Shown here: piece after piece, positions 21,549 through 35,300 of the stretch | How positions within the stretch are numbered: position 1 is the stretch's first letter | Layout of the letters: every line of letters starts with the position of its first letter | Assembly (NCBI GenBank): GCA_963693085.1 | Contig: OY856409.1 | Span: 1,337,036,915 to 1,337,100,914 of the forward strand | Reading direction: 5' to 3' | Length of the DNA: 64,000 nt | Source of the DNA: Alisma plantago-aquatica | Taxonomy: Eukaryota; Streptophyta; Magnoliopsida; Alismatales; Alismataceae | Notes under the pieces: generated by a model | Told to the model about the DNA's origin: nothing | Database searches by the model: none | The model's input: the letters and a program-made list of their open reading frames with translations, nothing else | Position numbers and translations under genes: made by a program

Positions 21549-21559
21549 CCTATTTATAG
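21549..21559 (-). promoter_or_regulatory. TATA box of Sirevirus LTR P
   Basis: The minus strand reads CTATAAATAGG. Conserved copies lie at 60071-60080 (one base changed) and 63203-63213. Confidence 0.6.
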
Positions 21560-21759
21560 CTGGGGATGCCTCTTAGCCTTTGGGAACAATTAAGAATGGA
21601 AACTAGCCATTTTTTGGCTAGCAACAAATATATTTCCGATTGTTGCAACTCCACAACGGCTAGAAACACTTTTCCGCACTTTTCCGTATAGTGCAATTGG
21701 TCGGATTTCTATAAAGGTAACTTGATTGATCCTACTATGAGACAAGACCAATTTAAGCC

Positions 21760-21915
21760 ATCGGTCGAGTTTGACATGGGGTAACTCGACTGATTCACAT
21801 AAATTAGTTTTGGTCTGCAGAGAGATCGGTCGAGTTCTGTGAAATGAAAACTCGACCGATCAAAAGTCATTTTCAAGATCTAATTAGGATCAGTCGAGTT
21901 TGCAACTCGACCGAT
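21760..21915. repeat. Three CGGTCGAGTT / AACTCGACCG dyads in LTR P
   Basis: Inverted pairs at 21760-21795, 21824-21861 and 21888-21915 each have arms of about 12 bases (ATCGGTCGAGTT and AACTCGACCGAT) separated by 4-14 bases. They lie in the U3, upstream of the TATA box on the minus strand. Copies lie near 60282-60381 and 63414-63560 in the other two LTRs. Dyad arrays in LTR regulatory regions are a described feature of Sireviruses. Confidence 0.8.
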
Positions 21916-22268
21916 GAACAACCTGATGTAAATTTTGTAAAATTGATTTTGTGTGCTTAAATATTCGATCGAAGCGCTCCTGATTTTTTCTAATCTTAAT
22001 TACAAGTCATACAATCATTACAAGTTATTTACAACATGATTCTAATAGATTTACATCATATTCCAAAAACATGCACTTGTATTGACTTTGACTTGTCTTT
22101 TCACCAAGTTGATATCCACAAGTTAGGGCATTTAGAGTGTGTCTATACCTAAATCTGAAATCACTCAAGTAGAGACATTAGACACAAATAAGCGGAATGG
22201 TTTAGTCATCATCAAAACAAGGGTTTAGTCAATTTAGACCTTGAGTCAACATTGACCTAGAGTCAACA

Positions 22269-22620
22269 TTCTCCCCCTTTTTGAAGATGACAAACCATTC
22301 CATAAATGTATTGAAAGCATTTAAGTAAATTCATACCAGAAACTTAGGGTTTTCAATATAATGGAGTTCATATGCTCCTCCTCAATTGATGCTAGTGGAG
22401 TTCTCGTACTTCCCCTCAATTGATGTTATTTCTCCTGCATGGTTAGCTTTCATAACATTTATAGAATACTATGTCTTTTACTCATATATGTTCGAGACAT
22501 ATATGTCTTCTCCCCTTTACCTTTTCCCCTTTACATAGACATGCTTCTCCTCTTCATGTAAGACATGACTTCTCCCTCTTTTGTCAAAAGAAGACATACC
22601 TTCTCCCCCTTTGTCATTTC
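22269..22620 (-). promoter_or_regulatory. Polypurine tract and additional PPT-like tracts
   Basis: The tract next to the LTR reads AAAAAGGGGGAGAA on the minus strand (22269-22283). Further AAAGGGGGAGAA or AAAAGAGGGAGAA tracts lie at about 22506-22534, 22570-22585 and 22600-22613. Multiple PPTs upstream of the 3' LTR are a known Sirevirus trait. The same multiplication is visible at 60727-61108. Confidence 0.7.
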
Positions 22621-23995
22621 AAAAAGATGGGGGTATGAAGAGATAATAAAAAGTTACATAAGGAGAGTAGAAGAGAAAGTCTAGGGGCTTGTCCAAGCAT
22701 ATAAAGAAAAATAAGTTAAAGCATGCACTTGAACAACCCTAGATGTGATTATAGCATATAACAAGGCAAGACAAATTTCTGGAAAAAAAATAATAAATCA
22801 CAATTTTGACCCTTAAGATGACGGAATTTGCCCAAAAAGTGTTAGGGCTCATGGAAAAGCGATGAGCTTTGCTCATAAGGATGTTTCTACATAAAAAAAT
22901 AGTAGTCTTTCATCAAAATCTGACATTAGAGCAAAATTTGCATAAAATTTCAGGTATGCTCCGAATTCTACATACAATGTAGCTCTATATATCCTGCATC
23001 ACAATGTTGTACAAGCAACTCAAGATAGTAGGTATGCAAGTTAAGGAACAAGCTTGAGCAAGTATGAAATAAGATACAAGCATAGAATATATTTAAATAC
23101 CACTTGATGAACAAGGCTAGAACTACATGTATATGAACTACTAGTAGATGATATCACAAGTTAGGACTACTAATAGGATCTAGATCATAGCAACAGATAC
23201 CAAAAGATACACAAGATAAAGCAAGCTATGAGTAGATGTAGAGATATATCCAAATAAAGAGATATTCAATTTTAGAAGCATGAAAGGATATAACTCACCA
23301 ACAAATATGCATAATTACCCAAAAAATGATTTACCACTAAGAACCTCAAGGTTGTATCCAAACAAAATATACAACTATATAGATGTAGCAAGTTTGAGTA
23401 CAGCGGAAGCAATTTAAGACACAACCAAGAGATATAAAGAGATCATCATCAAAACCTGCAAAACAACTCAAAGAAAGTAATTGCAAGATATAGATATACC
23501 AATTTAGAGCAATTAGAAAGATAGAGTTGTAAGCAAGATAGGAAAAGGAACATCACAATATGCATATATAAAGGTACCAAATGGAAGTGCCAAAGAATAA
23601 GGCTATTGGTTGAGAAAATCAAGTTGAGAGGGAAATTTTTATTAAATAAGCCAAATGTATATTCTTTGCATAGTGTTATCGGTCAAATTCTGTGTATTGA
23701 CAACTCGACCGATGACATATGTTGGAAACACCCATTCGTTCCTATCGGTCAAGTTTCTACCAGAACAAACTCGACCAACAAATCTTTTTCCAAAAGCTCA
23801 TATATTTAATAAAAGCATATTTAGAGGCATGCTAAGAATATAAGCCATATCCAAACATGTAGAAGCAAGTTAGTAATGCACTATAAAAGCATTAGAAACA
23901 GTTTTTTAGCAACAGTGTGAATAGGATAACAAAATACCATTTTTGAGTCAAAAACCACATGCATAGTGCACACTAACTCGGCAAAACACACTATG
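22621..23995 (-). mobile_element. Sirevirus 3' internal region, non-coding
   Basis: AT-rich sequence with no open frame of note, matching 61110-62475 closely. Two further dyads of the CGGTCGAGTT type lie at 23688-23713 and 23743-23779. The last five bases, CTATG, are the target duplication of the LARD-like insertion. Confidence 0.75.
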
Positions 23996-26900
23996 TGTGA
24001 GAACCCATTACACTAAACAAGATTACTCAAAACATAAAACAATCACCAATTAACCACATACCTAAAAATATGGGTAAATTAAAACCGATTTCAACATCAA
24101 CACCCACTCAAAAACATTTACATAAGAGCCCAACATCTTTCTTGTATCCATACTATGCCAAGAATTTGATACAAATTAGTCTATCTCCTTAGCCACAACA
24201 TATATACATAGGAGAACAATATTCATATATGCCACACAAACAAGCATTAACATGCTAACAAAAGTTCTATTTGTTTGAAACACCATATTCAAACTTTTCT
24301 TGCCCGACCTGAGAGTACAGGGATGACTCTAGGACACATTAGACGTCTAATCAACTTTCTCAAAGATTCATTACTATAGCTCCTCTTTGCTGCCACATGT
24401 TTGTTTTCATCACTTTTGATTACCTAAAAAAATGTGGCAAACCACAAGGGTGAGACCCAGTCCCAGCAAGAGATATAACCTCCAACAACATTTATTGATT
24501 ACAACATTTTTAAGTAACTAACAGTTAAGAAAATTAATCAGATATAACAAATAAGCTCAGTAGCATTGATGATTATCAAAATACACAAGGGAGCAGATAA
24601 TAACTGTCATCATTAGCCAAATTATCATCCTTTATCTTGCTGATAACATAAGTAATTCAATAGCATATGCATATCTAGCATCATGAGCAAGTCTAGTAAC
24701 ATAGCATCTCTATCATTATGAATAAGTCTAGCCACATAAGCATAGATAACAACATTAGCATGTCTAATAGGTTGAACATATCAACATCATAAAAAGAGCT
24801 AACACCATAAGCACAACTATCTAGATAAGCATGATCAGCAGTATATGCATCTCTAGTTACAAAGGCATGGCTAGCATGCTAAACATAACTAACAACATGA
24901 GATAGCTAGCATCATGATTATAATTAGCAGTAGAAGTATAGTTATCAACATAATCATGGATACTGTATGTACGCATCTACAATCTTAACATATCCACTAC
25001 ATAAGTATATCTACTATCTCTTGATTGCACTAAACATTATCTTTATGTAAATAAAACAAACAAGGGATATCATCTAATGTGAAGTGTCATGTATAACTCT
25101 AAACACATATGCTATACGGTTGTATTATATCTTTTATTATGCCCTAAGGAATTTGAGGATACCACTCAAAATGCAACTGACCACTGCTAAGTCAAAATCA
25201 GTGTCATACAAGATCTAGGAAGAGCCAGACTCCTAAGATCTTCTCCCCCCTGGTCAGTACGGGTCAGCCACATCGACACATAAGTTCAAGCTACTAACAG
25301 CCTGGTCCGTCCTTGGTATAGGTCACGACACTAGTGAATGGAGTTGGGTACACATACGGACCATAGCCAACCTCCACAATATGCATTGTGGATGACAAGG
25401 ATATATCCTCAACTTCCCACCCCCACATACTCAATAGTATGCACTCCGAGTTTCCTTTAGGAATACTCATTTCACCATCTAGCAAATTCTGACACTCAGA
25501 TGGATCTGTGGCACAGGGCGCTATATGATTAGAGTTTCACTTGATTATTTATGCCAATTGGGTGAATTAAGGTTGCATCAAACGAGTGGACATACAAACC
25601 CTAATTCACTTCTAGAAAGCATATAAATATCACAACTTTGAAAAGATATAAAACGTGTGAAACATAATTTCTCATATCATCATCACATGGTACTATTCAC
25701 TTTCCATTCATGAGACCACACTAGTCATCATACTATCATAAGATAATGATCTTTTTCACAATATCACAGGGTATCAACCCTTATCAACATAAGAGGATTA
25801 CACCTCATTCAGGGCTCAACCATGCCCAAAGGTCATTAAGACCATCATACTATCACAGGATATAAATCCTTTTCACAATATCACAATTTATTAACCCTTA
25901 TCAACACCAGAGGATTACACCTCATTCAAGGCTCAACATGCCCAAAGGTCATTAAGACCATCATATTATTCCCTGCAAGATCATCATTATCTTTGCATGC
26001 CTTATAACAAGGCTCAACAACATCACTTATATATAATACACCATATCAAACCAATATTGCATTAATGAACTAGGTTATATTCATAAACAATCATAGTAGG
26101 GTTATATTAACATCAAGAACATTCATTTATTACATTAACATGCAATGAATCTAGATGTCATTAACTCTCATCATATTCATAATGCACATGTTTAGCATAA
26201 GAAAGTATCAACCATGTGGCTATGATAACCACCAATTAACATAACAAGGTTATGATCATGTTAAGTAGGTTATTTCACCATCATTCCATCATATAAGAAT
26301 GTTAAACATGAATACTCATCTTTATCTATTTGCATTAGAGTTAGGTTCAACATGATAAATTATATCAATGTTACTAAATAACACTCATACCCAAACCCTA
26401 ACTCACAGCATCCCCATTGGATCATGGATGCATATGGTGAAGCATCACCATCACATTACATACCATTCTCAAGTATGAACCCTCACATAAACAAGGTATA
26501 ACAATGGGGTTATAGTATACTAGGGTTTCAAAAACAGTAACAGAGTACTTCATGATTGCATTAGTCATTCAAGGACTATTCATACCCAATTACCATCATT
26601 TAGTTATATTAAAGCTAGGTATAACAAGCTATACCTCAATAGGGTTACATATCAACACAGTATGATTATCATCCCTTCTATTCATATGAGTGAATAGGTA
26701 AGACTACCTTATTAAGGGTAACCTCCATTTTTCCATCATCATTCAACCTGTATCACCATACCACAATGTCACCTAGAACCATTGGATGTTTAAAAGGTAA
26801 GACCTTTGGTTGTTTACATAAGTAAACACCTTGGATAAAACACCTATGAGGTCCTTGATTTGTGCTCTAGAAAGAGTCACCATCTAACCCTAGACATCCC

Positions 26901-28449
26901 TTGATTAACAACACAAAAAGTTCCATTGAGAGTAGGGTAAAACCCACAACCGACTGTTCATTTAAAACAAGCCATCCTTTGTCAACAATTAAGCTCGTTA
27001 GGTTGATCATTAAACTTATAATTGGTCTAAAACCTGACCTAAGGGGGTGACCATAGGATGTTACCATCATTTGACACCCTTCATCACGACCATCAGTTGT
27101 TATGAAGACAACACCATAGGGTTGTTGCAATGGTACCATCATCGGGTCATGGTTTATAGAAGAAATCAGCTTTAAACCCTAAAATTGACCATTGTTTGAT
27201 AGGTGCTTAGCACCATAGGTTGTCAAAAAAACCTGATCCTAGTCATATTATACCTTAGTAATAATGTAAGCATGATCACAGGTTCATCTAGAACTGAAAT
27301 CAGAATAGGAAACATTATAAAAATCGAAATCCAAGTCAAGCATAGCTTTTTAGTGCATAAATCATCATTTTCAAGCAAGAACATGAGCTAGTAAGCTTAT
27401 GGTAAGCAATAAATGTGGAGCAAGTTATAAAACTTGCCTCTCATGAGAAGATGAAACCCCACACAAAGAAATCTTGAGCAGTTAGGGTAGAAAATCCAAG
27501 AATAAGCTATGAATTCGTCCATCTAGCACCTTTATTCATCAAATGAGCAAACCCCAAGCATAAGGAGCAAGAAAGGTAGGGTTTTAGAGCTTTAGAGCAA
27601 ATTCTACCATGGAAAGGCAAGGTTATGACCTGGAGGAAGGTCTAAGGAAGGAGAAGTGCAAGAAAAACGAATAAGGAAGGAAGAAAACAACTTGCCTTGG
27701 TCGAATTTCCTAGAAGATGACCTTGGAAACCCTAGGTAGGGCTAGATGGATCCCTAGGAGACCTTCTTCTCCAAAAAGGGGTTGTATTCTTTTTTAGAGC
27801 AGTTGGTTATATAGAAAAACAGAGTGGATTAGTTGCTCCAGGTTAAAGGAAAGAGAAATCAAGCATACTTTCGTATTTGGGCAAGGAAGAGGTAAATATA
27901 GCCCATGGATAAGGATAGAAGCAAGCATGAGGTGTAAAAGTAGCTTCCCCATGTGTTTATGACCTTAAACTATTAAGAATATACAAGCACACACACAAGA
28001 AGCTCCCCCACCATCCATATTAACCTGCTTAGCTTTCCTTTGTCGAAATTTCCATCCAATCACATAATTCATTTGTTGATAGCTACTAAAAGTAGCTCAT
28101 CCGTGAAGGGGTAAACCCTAAAATACCCTTGATGAAAACACCTTCAAACCATGGCTCAACTAGGAGACCCATGGATCAAAAATCTCAATAATGATAATAT
28201 AAAATCTAAGGAACATAATGTATATGACAAATTGCAAATAAAATCTCTCAATTGGGTAAATTGTAGAAAAGTCCAAAATGTACAAAAAATTGCATAACTT
28301 GCTCAAACAGTGTCCAAATTGGACCAAATTTAAAACTTAAGCTTGTATTATGATTTCAAAACATATCAAAAGGTTATATTAGGGTTCTAATAATACACTT
28401 ATGGTAATTAAAATCATTCAACTCATTAAGAAAGTTTAGGGGCCTTACA
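23996..28449 (-). mobile_element. LARD LTR1 (3' LTR)
   Basis: 4454 bp, with TG and CA ends intact. About 110 bp present in LTR2 at 32105-32215 are deleted here near 25345. A possible TATA box (CTATATAACC on the minus strand) lies at about 27808-27818 and is mutated in the other two LTRs. The LTR contains a 116-bp tandem duplication. Confidence 0.85.
25727..25958. repeat. 116-bp tandem duplication in LARD LTR1
   Basis: Two units of 116 bp (25727-25842 and 25843-25958), each from CATCATACTATCA to GGTCATTAAGAC. They differ by scattered substitutions. The same pair occurs at 32583-32816 and 39485-39719, so the duplication predates the element's last copying. Confidence 0.85.
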
Positions 28450-30736
28450 ACTATAAACTCCTAACAGGGATTTCACCCCTAAAATCCAAGGTAAACAAAG
28501 ATGGGTACTTCATTTGCACCACATCCTCTTACCTTCACATGGTTACTTACATATCATGGTGATGTCACATCATTCATACATATATCCTCTTGGGTCAGCA
28601 CAAAAACCCTGACCTAAGAAGACATTCTCAATATGGAATGTAGAAACTTGTTGTGTCATCTATACAACTCTAATAGTAACTTTCAACTTTAAATTCTAGC
28701 TATCATCTAGAAATTATATCTATTGTATCAACACATTACTCAAAATTCATACTTGCTAGATTTTTACCAATCATGGCATGTGTCCCATACCATTCCTTGA
28801 AGCATATAAAAAAAGGCGATGTATCCATCCTTTTTTTTAGATACACTGACACTGGAACACTTGTCAGTTCTTTTTCAGTATCAAAAGAAATGATGATGCT
28901 GGCACCTGTCTTTCCATACAAGGAAACATCATTCTTACTCAACCTTGTTAGGGGTGAAACAACAACACTATCTTCACCTTACTAGGATTTACACAACCTA
29001 CTTAGAAGACATATCGTGATCCCATAAAGAAATTTAATCAAGCCCATCTCACTCTTGTTCAACCTATCTCATAGCTATTGCTTCTTCAGAAACCCTAAGG
29101 TTTTTGAAGAAATATTGATCATATTTTTTACCATATTTGAAATAGTTTGACATGTTATCATTCAAATCTTGATATAACTTGTATGACATGACTGGAACAC
29201 TCTGTTCCTCCTATTCATAAATTATATTTGTACATTGGCTAGTCTAAAGGACATAACTCTAAAATCATCATGGTCATGTGAATTATGCCATCCAATCTAA
29301 CTCTTATGCATTCATATTTGATCATAGGTTTATCTTAAAGGAACACAGTATCACATATCTATTAACCAACAAACCATCTATATTTGATAGTGGTCTTACC
29401 CAGCTATCACTAAACCATACCCAACATTATAGAATCACTTTTGTTTTTCCTTCCAAACAACATTTAGAGGGTCATCATCAACTCTCTCTCTACGAAAGAG
29501 GAATACTTGGAATGTTCATTTAATAAACATCTCCAACCTTCACATATTTCTCATATTATTAATATATCTTGGATACTAGGATTCATTACCTTGGTATCCA
29601 CCTCATGTGTTATAAGCAACTCACATCCTTATATTATCTACTTTTACCAACATAACAAATATCAAGACATATAAGAGAATACTTCCTAATTATTGGAAGG
29701 CTCAAAAGCAAAATCATCACAAACTTTATGATCTTGGAACCATAGTCCAAACAACCTTATGCTATAATAAGCTACCCACCATCATGTTTACAATGAATCC
29801 ACACATACCAAGTGGCAATTATCCACTTGAAAGTTGTTCCCTAGAAAGGAAAGACACAAAGGGAAACACACTTTCCACATCATAGCAACATTGTTCAACG
29901 GTCACTAGCAAAAAGGTAACCAATTCTATTTTCATTATGCAAGTTACAACTTCTAATGTATCATTTTACCTTTTTCATTTCGGGTTCCTTGCCATTAGTA
30001 CAAGAATCGTCATGATTAACATATCTCATTACTCCTTCCTTTATGACTATTTATCCCACTTGGGTATGTTCTCTTATTTTATTATGTTTTTCAACCACTT
30101 ATCAACAGGTGAATCATCATATTCCCCATTTTCTACATTAAACATGGATCATATGTCTTACTTTATTTCAAACACTATGCTTATTTTACATTAACACTTT
30201 CTTACACACATAGGTTGTCTGATATTAACTCAGGTACCACCTTATTCCTTTGTCATTATTCTCATTTATCTTCTCATTATATACTTATCATTGGATTTCT
30301 CTCCATCTTATGTGGATTTCATACCTTGAATCACATCTTCAAGAACTCATCTTTTCCTTATTTGTATTCAGATTTAGATTTCATGGTGTTGTATCTTTCT
30401 CTTATAGTTACCAAACATTTAGGTTTTGATAGATTATGATGCAATTCCCATCTTCTTTAAGATAGGATTGAGATATTCACACCATGATTTGTTATTCTTT
30501 ATGCTCTTTAGATTGTCTCAAAATGATTACTTGATCAGAGTAATCTAAAAGATAACAATCTAAGAGTTCCATACTTACCTTTCTTCAATAATTGAATACC
30601 TGGCCAGGGTACCCAAATACTGAGATTAGGCAGTATGCACCATATTTTTGTGTCATATTCTTAACTTAGATGTCATCCTAGTCTTAAGTCCTAGTGTCCT
30701 TGTAGACTTAGTGATCCTAAAGATCTAATACCAACC
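28450..30736 (-). mobile_element. LARD internal domain 1, non-coding
   Basis: 2287 bp between LTR1 and LTR2. The LTR1-adjacent end has the PPT-like block AGGGGTGAAATCCCTGTTAG. The LTR2-adjacent end has the PBS. The longest open frames are under 110 codons and resemble nothing I know. Internal 2 is a near copy. Confidence 0.8.
30706..30736 (-). other. Primer binding site, initiator Met tRNA type, copy 1
   Basis: The minus strand reads GGTTGGTATTAGATCTTTAGG right after the LTR2 end. It is a mutated version of the copy at 37612-37642. Confidence 0.65.
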
Positions 30737-33700
30737 TATGAGAACTTGTTACACTAAACGAGATTACTCAAAACATAAAACACAATCAATCACCAATTAA
30801 CCACATACCCAAAAATATGGTTAAATTAAAACTGATTTCAACATCAACACCCGCTCAAAAACATTTGCATAAGAGCCCAACATCTTTCTTGTATCCATAC
30901 TATGCCAAGAATTTGATACAAATTGGTCTATCTCTTTAGCCACAACATATATACATAGGAGAACAATATTCATATATGCCACACAAATAAGCATTAACAT
31001 GCTAACAAAAGTTCTATTTGTTTGAAACATCATATGCAAACTTTTCCTGCCCAGACCTGAGAGTACAGGGATGACTCTAGGACACACTAGATGTCTAATC
31101 AACTTTCTCAAAGATTCATTACTATATCTCCTCTTTGCTACCACATGTTTGTTTTCGTCACTTCTGATTACCTAAAAAAATGTGGCAAACCACAAGGGTG
31201 AGACCCGGTCCTAGCAAGAGATATAACCTCCAACAACATTTATTGATTACAACATTTTTAAGTAATTAAACAGTTAAGCAAATTAATCAGATATTAAAAA
31301 AATAAGCTCAGCAGCACTGACGATTATCAAAATACACAAGGGAGCAAATAATAACTATCATCATTAGCCAGACTATCATCCTTTATCTTGTTGATAACAT
31401 AAGAAATTTAGTAGCATATGCATATCTAGCATCATGAGAAAGTCTAGTAACATAGCATCTCTATAATCATGAATAAGTCTAGCCACATAACCATAGATAA
31501 CAACATTAGAATGTCTAATAGGTTGAACATATCAACATCATAAAAAGAGCTAATACCATAAGCACAACTATCTGGATAAGCATGATCAGTAGTATATGCA
31601 TCTCTAATTACAAAGGCATGGCTAGCATGCTAAACATAACTAACAACATGAGATAGCTAGCATCGTGATTATAATCAGCAGTAGCAGTATAGTTATCAAC
31701 ATAATCATGGATACTGTATGTATACATCTAAAATCTTAAGAATATCCACTACATAAGTATATCTACTATCTCTTAATTGCACTAAGCATCATCTTTATGT
31801 AAAGAGATCAAACAAGGGTTATCATCCAATGTGAAGTGTCATGTATAAACTAAACAGATATGCTATATAGATGTATTACATCTTTTATTATGTCCTAAGG
31901 AATTTGAGGATACCACTCAAAATCCAACTGACCGCTGCTAAGTCAAAATCAGCACCATACAAGATCTAGGAAGAGTCAGACTCCTAAGATCTTCTCCGCC
32001 CCCAGTCAGTATGGGTCCTCTACAGCGACACATAAGGTCAAGCTGCTAACAGCCTAGTTCGTCCTTCGTACAGGTCATGGCACTAGTAAAAGGAGGTGGG
32101 TACACATACCCTACCATCCGAGGTACAACTACAGTTGTCCTCCAATCTTGTCACATAGATTATCACCGAGACACGACCGCGGCCGTTCTCAATCACATCA
32201 TATTTATGAGTCATGACCATAGCCAACCTCCACAATCTACATTGTGGATGACAAGGATATTTCCTCAACTTGCCACCCCCACATACTCAACAGTGTGCAC
32301 TCCGAGTTTCCCTTAGGAATACTCATTTCACCATCTGGAAAATTCTGACACTCAGATGGATCTATGGCACAGGGCGCTATATGATTAGAGTTTCACTTGA
32401 TTAGTTATGCCAATTGGGTGAATTATGGCTGCATCAAACGAGTGGACATATAAAACCCTAATTCACTTCTAGCAAGCATATAAATATCACAACTTTGAAA
32501 AGATATAAAATGTGTGAAAAATAATTTTTCAACTCATCATCACATGGTACTATTCACTTTCCGTTCATGAGACCACAGTAGTCATCATACTATCACAAGA
32601 TAATAATCTTTTTCACAATATCACAGGGTATCAACCCTTATCAACATAAGAGGAATACACCTCATTCAGGGCTCAACCATGCCCAAAGGTCATTAAGACC
32701 ATCATACTATCACATGATATAAATCCTTTTCACAATATCACAGGGTATTAACCCTTATCAACACCAGAGGATTACACCTCATTCAAGGCTCAACCATGCC
32801 CAAAGGTCATTAAGACCATCATATTATTCCCTAGAAGATCATCACTATCTTTGAATGCCTTATAACAAGGCTCAACAACATCACTTATATATAATACACC
32901 ATATCAACACAATATTGCATTAATGAACTAGGTTATATTCATAAACAATCATAGTAGGGTTATATTAACATTAAGAACATTCCTTTATTACATCAACATG
33001 TAATGAATCTAGATATAATTAACTCGAATCATATTCATAATGCACATATTTAGCATAAGAAAGTATCAACCATGTGGCTATGATAACCACCAATTAACAT
33101 ACCAAGGTTATGATCATGTTAAGGAGGTTATTCCACCATCATATAAGAATGTTAAACATGAATACTCATTTTTATCTATTTGCATTAGAGTTAAGTTCAA
33201 CATGATAAATTATATCAATGTTACTAAATAGCACTCATACCCAAACCCTAACTCACAGCATCCCCATTGGATCATGGATGCATAAGGTGAAGTGTCACCA
33301 TCACATTCCATACCATTCTCAATTATGAACCCACACATAAATTAAGGTATAACGATTGGGTTATAGCATACTAGGGTTTCAACAACAGTAATAGAGTACT
33401 TCATGATTGCATTAGTCATTCAAGGACTATTCATACCCAATTACCATCATTTAGTTATATTAAAGCTAGGTATGAAAAGATATACCTCATTAGGGTTACA
33501 TATCAACACAATATGTTTATCATACCTTCTATTCATATGAGTGAATAGGTAAGAATACCTTATTAAGGGTAACCCTCCATTTGTTCCATCATCATTCAAC
33601 CCATATCACCATACCACAATGTCACCCAGAATCATTGGATGTTTAAAAGGTAAGACCTTTGGTTGTTTACATAAGTAAACACCTTGGATAAACCACCTAT

Positions 33701-35300
33701 GAAGTCCTTGATTTGTGATATAGAAAGAGTCACCATATAACCCTAGACATCCCTTGATTAACAACACAAAAAGTTCCATTGAGAGTAGGGTAAAACCCAC
33801 AATCGACTATTCATTTAAAACAAACCATCCATTATCAACAATTAAGCTCATTAAGTTGATCATTAAACTTCTAATTGGTCCAAAACATGACCTAAGGGGG
33901 TGACCATATGTTGTCACCATAATTTGACACCCTTGATCATGACCATCAGTTGTTATGAAGACAAAACCATAGGTTTGTTGCAATGGTAACATCATCGGGT
34001 CATGGTGTATAGAAGAAATCAACTTTAAACCCTAAAATTGACCATTGTTTGATAGGTGCTTAGCACCATAGGTTTTTAAAACAACCTGATATAAGTCATA
34101 TTATACCTTAGGAATAACGTACAAATGATCACAGGTTCATCCAGAACTGAAATTAGAACATGGAACATTATAAAAATCGAAATCCAAGTCAAGCATAGCT
34201 TTTTTGTGCATAAATCATCATTTTCAAGCAAGAACATGAGCTAGTAAGCTTATGGAAAGCAATAAACGTGGAGCAAGTTATAAAAATTGCCTCTAAAGAG
34301 AAGATGAAACCCCACACAGAAGAAATCTCGAGCAGTTAGGGTAGAAAATCCAAGAATAAGCTATGAATTCATCCATCTAGCACCTTTCTTCATCAAATGA
34401 GCAAACCCTAAGCATAAGGACCAAGAAAGGTAGGGTTTTAGAGCTTTAGAGAAAATTCTACCATGGAAAAGCAAGGTTACGACCGAGGAAGGTCTAAGGA
34501 AGGAGAAGAGCAAGAAAAACGAAGAAGGAAGGAAGAAAACAACTTTCCTTGGTCGAATTCCCTAGAAGATGACCTTGGAAACCCTAGGTAGGGCTAGATG
34601 GAGCCCTAGGAGACCTTCTTCTCCAAAAAGGGGTTGTTTTCTACCTTAGAGCAGTTGGTTACATATAAAAATAGAGTGGATTCGTTTATCCAGGCTAGAG
34701 TAAAGATAAAGCAAGCATAGTTTCGTATTTGGGCAAGGAAGAGGTAAATATAGACCATGGATAAGGATAGAAGCAAGCATGAGTGTAAAAGTCGATTCCC
34801 CATGTGTTTATGGCCTTAAACTACTAAGAATATACAAGAAAACACACAAGAAGCTACCCCACTGTACCTATTAACCTTATTAGCTTTCCTTTGACGAAAT
34901 TCCCAGCCAATCACATAATTCATTTGTTGATAGCTACTAAAAGTAGCTCATCCGTGAAGGGGTAAACCCTAAAATACCCTTGATGATTACACCTTGAAAC
35001 CATGGCTCAACTAGGAGACACGTGGCTCAAAAATCTCAATAATTATAATATAACATCTAGGAAACATAATTTATGTGACAAAATGCAAATAAAACCCCTC
35101 AATTGGGTAAATTGCATAAAATTCCAAAATGTACAGAAAATTGCATAACTTGCTCAAATAGTGTCCAAATTGGACCAAATTTGAAACTTAAGCTTGTATT
35201 ATGATTTCAAAGCATATAAATATGTTATATTAGGGTTATAATCATTCAATTATTTTAATTAATCTCATTCAAATCATTAAGAAAGTTTAGGGGCCTTACA
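30737..35300 (-). mobile_element. LARD LTR2 (middle LTR)
   Basis: 4564 bp. The low-coordinate edge reads TATGAG instead of the TGTGAG seen in LTR1. It is flanked by a PBS on one side and a PPT region on the other, so it is shared by two internal domains, as expected after unequal recombination between LTRs. Confidence 0.85.
32583..32816. repeat. 117-bp tandem duplication in LARD LTR2
   Basis: Two units starting at CATCATACTATCACA, equivalent to the pair at 25727-25958 in LTR1. Confidence 0.8.

Larger units (their letters stand above)
20678..22268 (-). mobile_element. Sirevirus outer 3' LTR (P)
   Basis: The plus strand reads TGTTGGATCCTAG at the left edge and GAGTCAACA at the right, so the minus-strand LTR begins TGTTGACTC and ends GGATCCAACA. 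The purine-rich tract AAAAAGGGGGAGAA lies immediately outside on the high-coordinate side. A TATA box is at 21549-21559. Length is 1591 bp; the same sequence recurs as the middle LTR and as the truncated LTR. Confidence 0.88.

Noticed and set aside
28736..28985. Small opposing frames in the LARD interior (68 and 70 codons)
   Set aside because: Short, overlapping on both strands, and without recognisable motifs; treated as chance.
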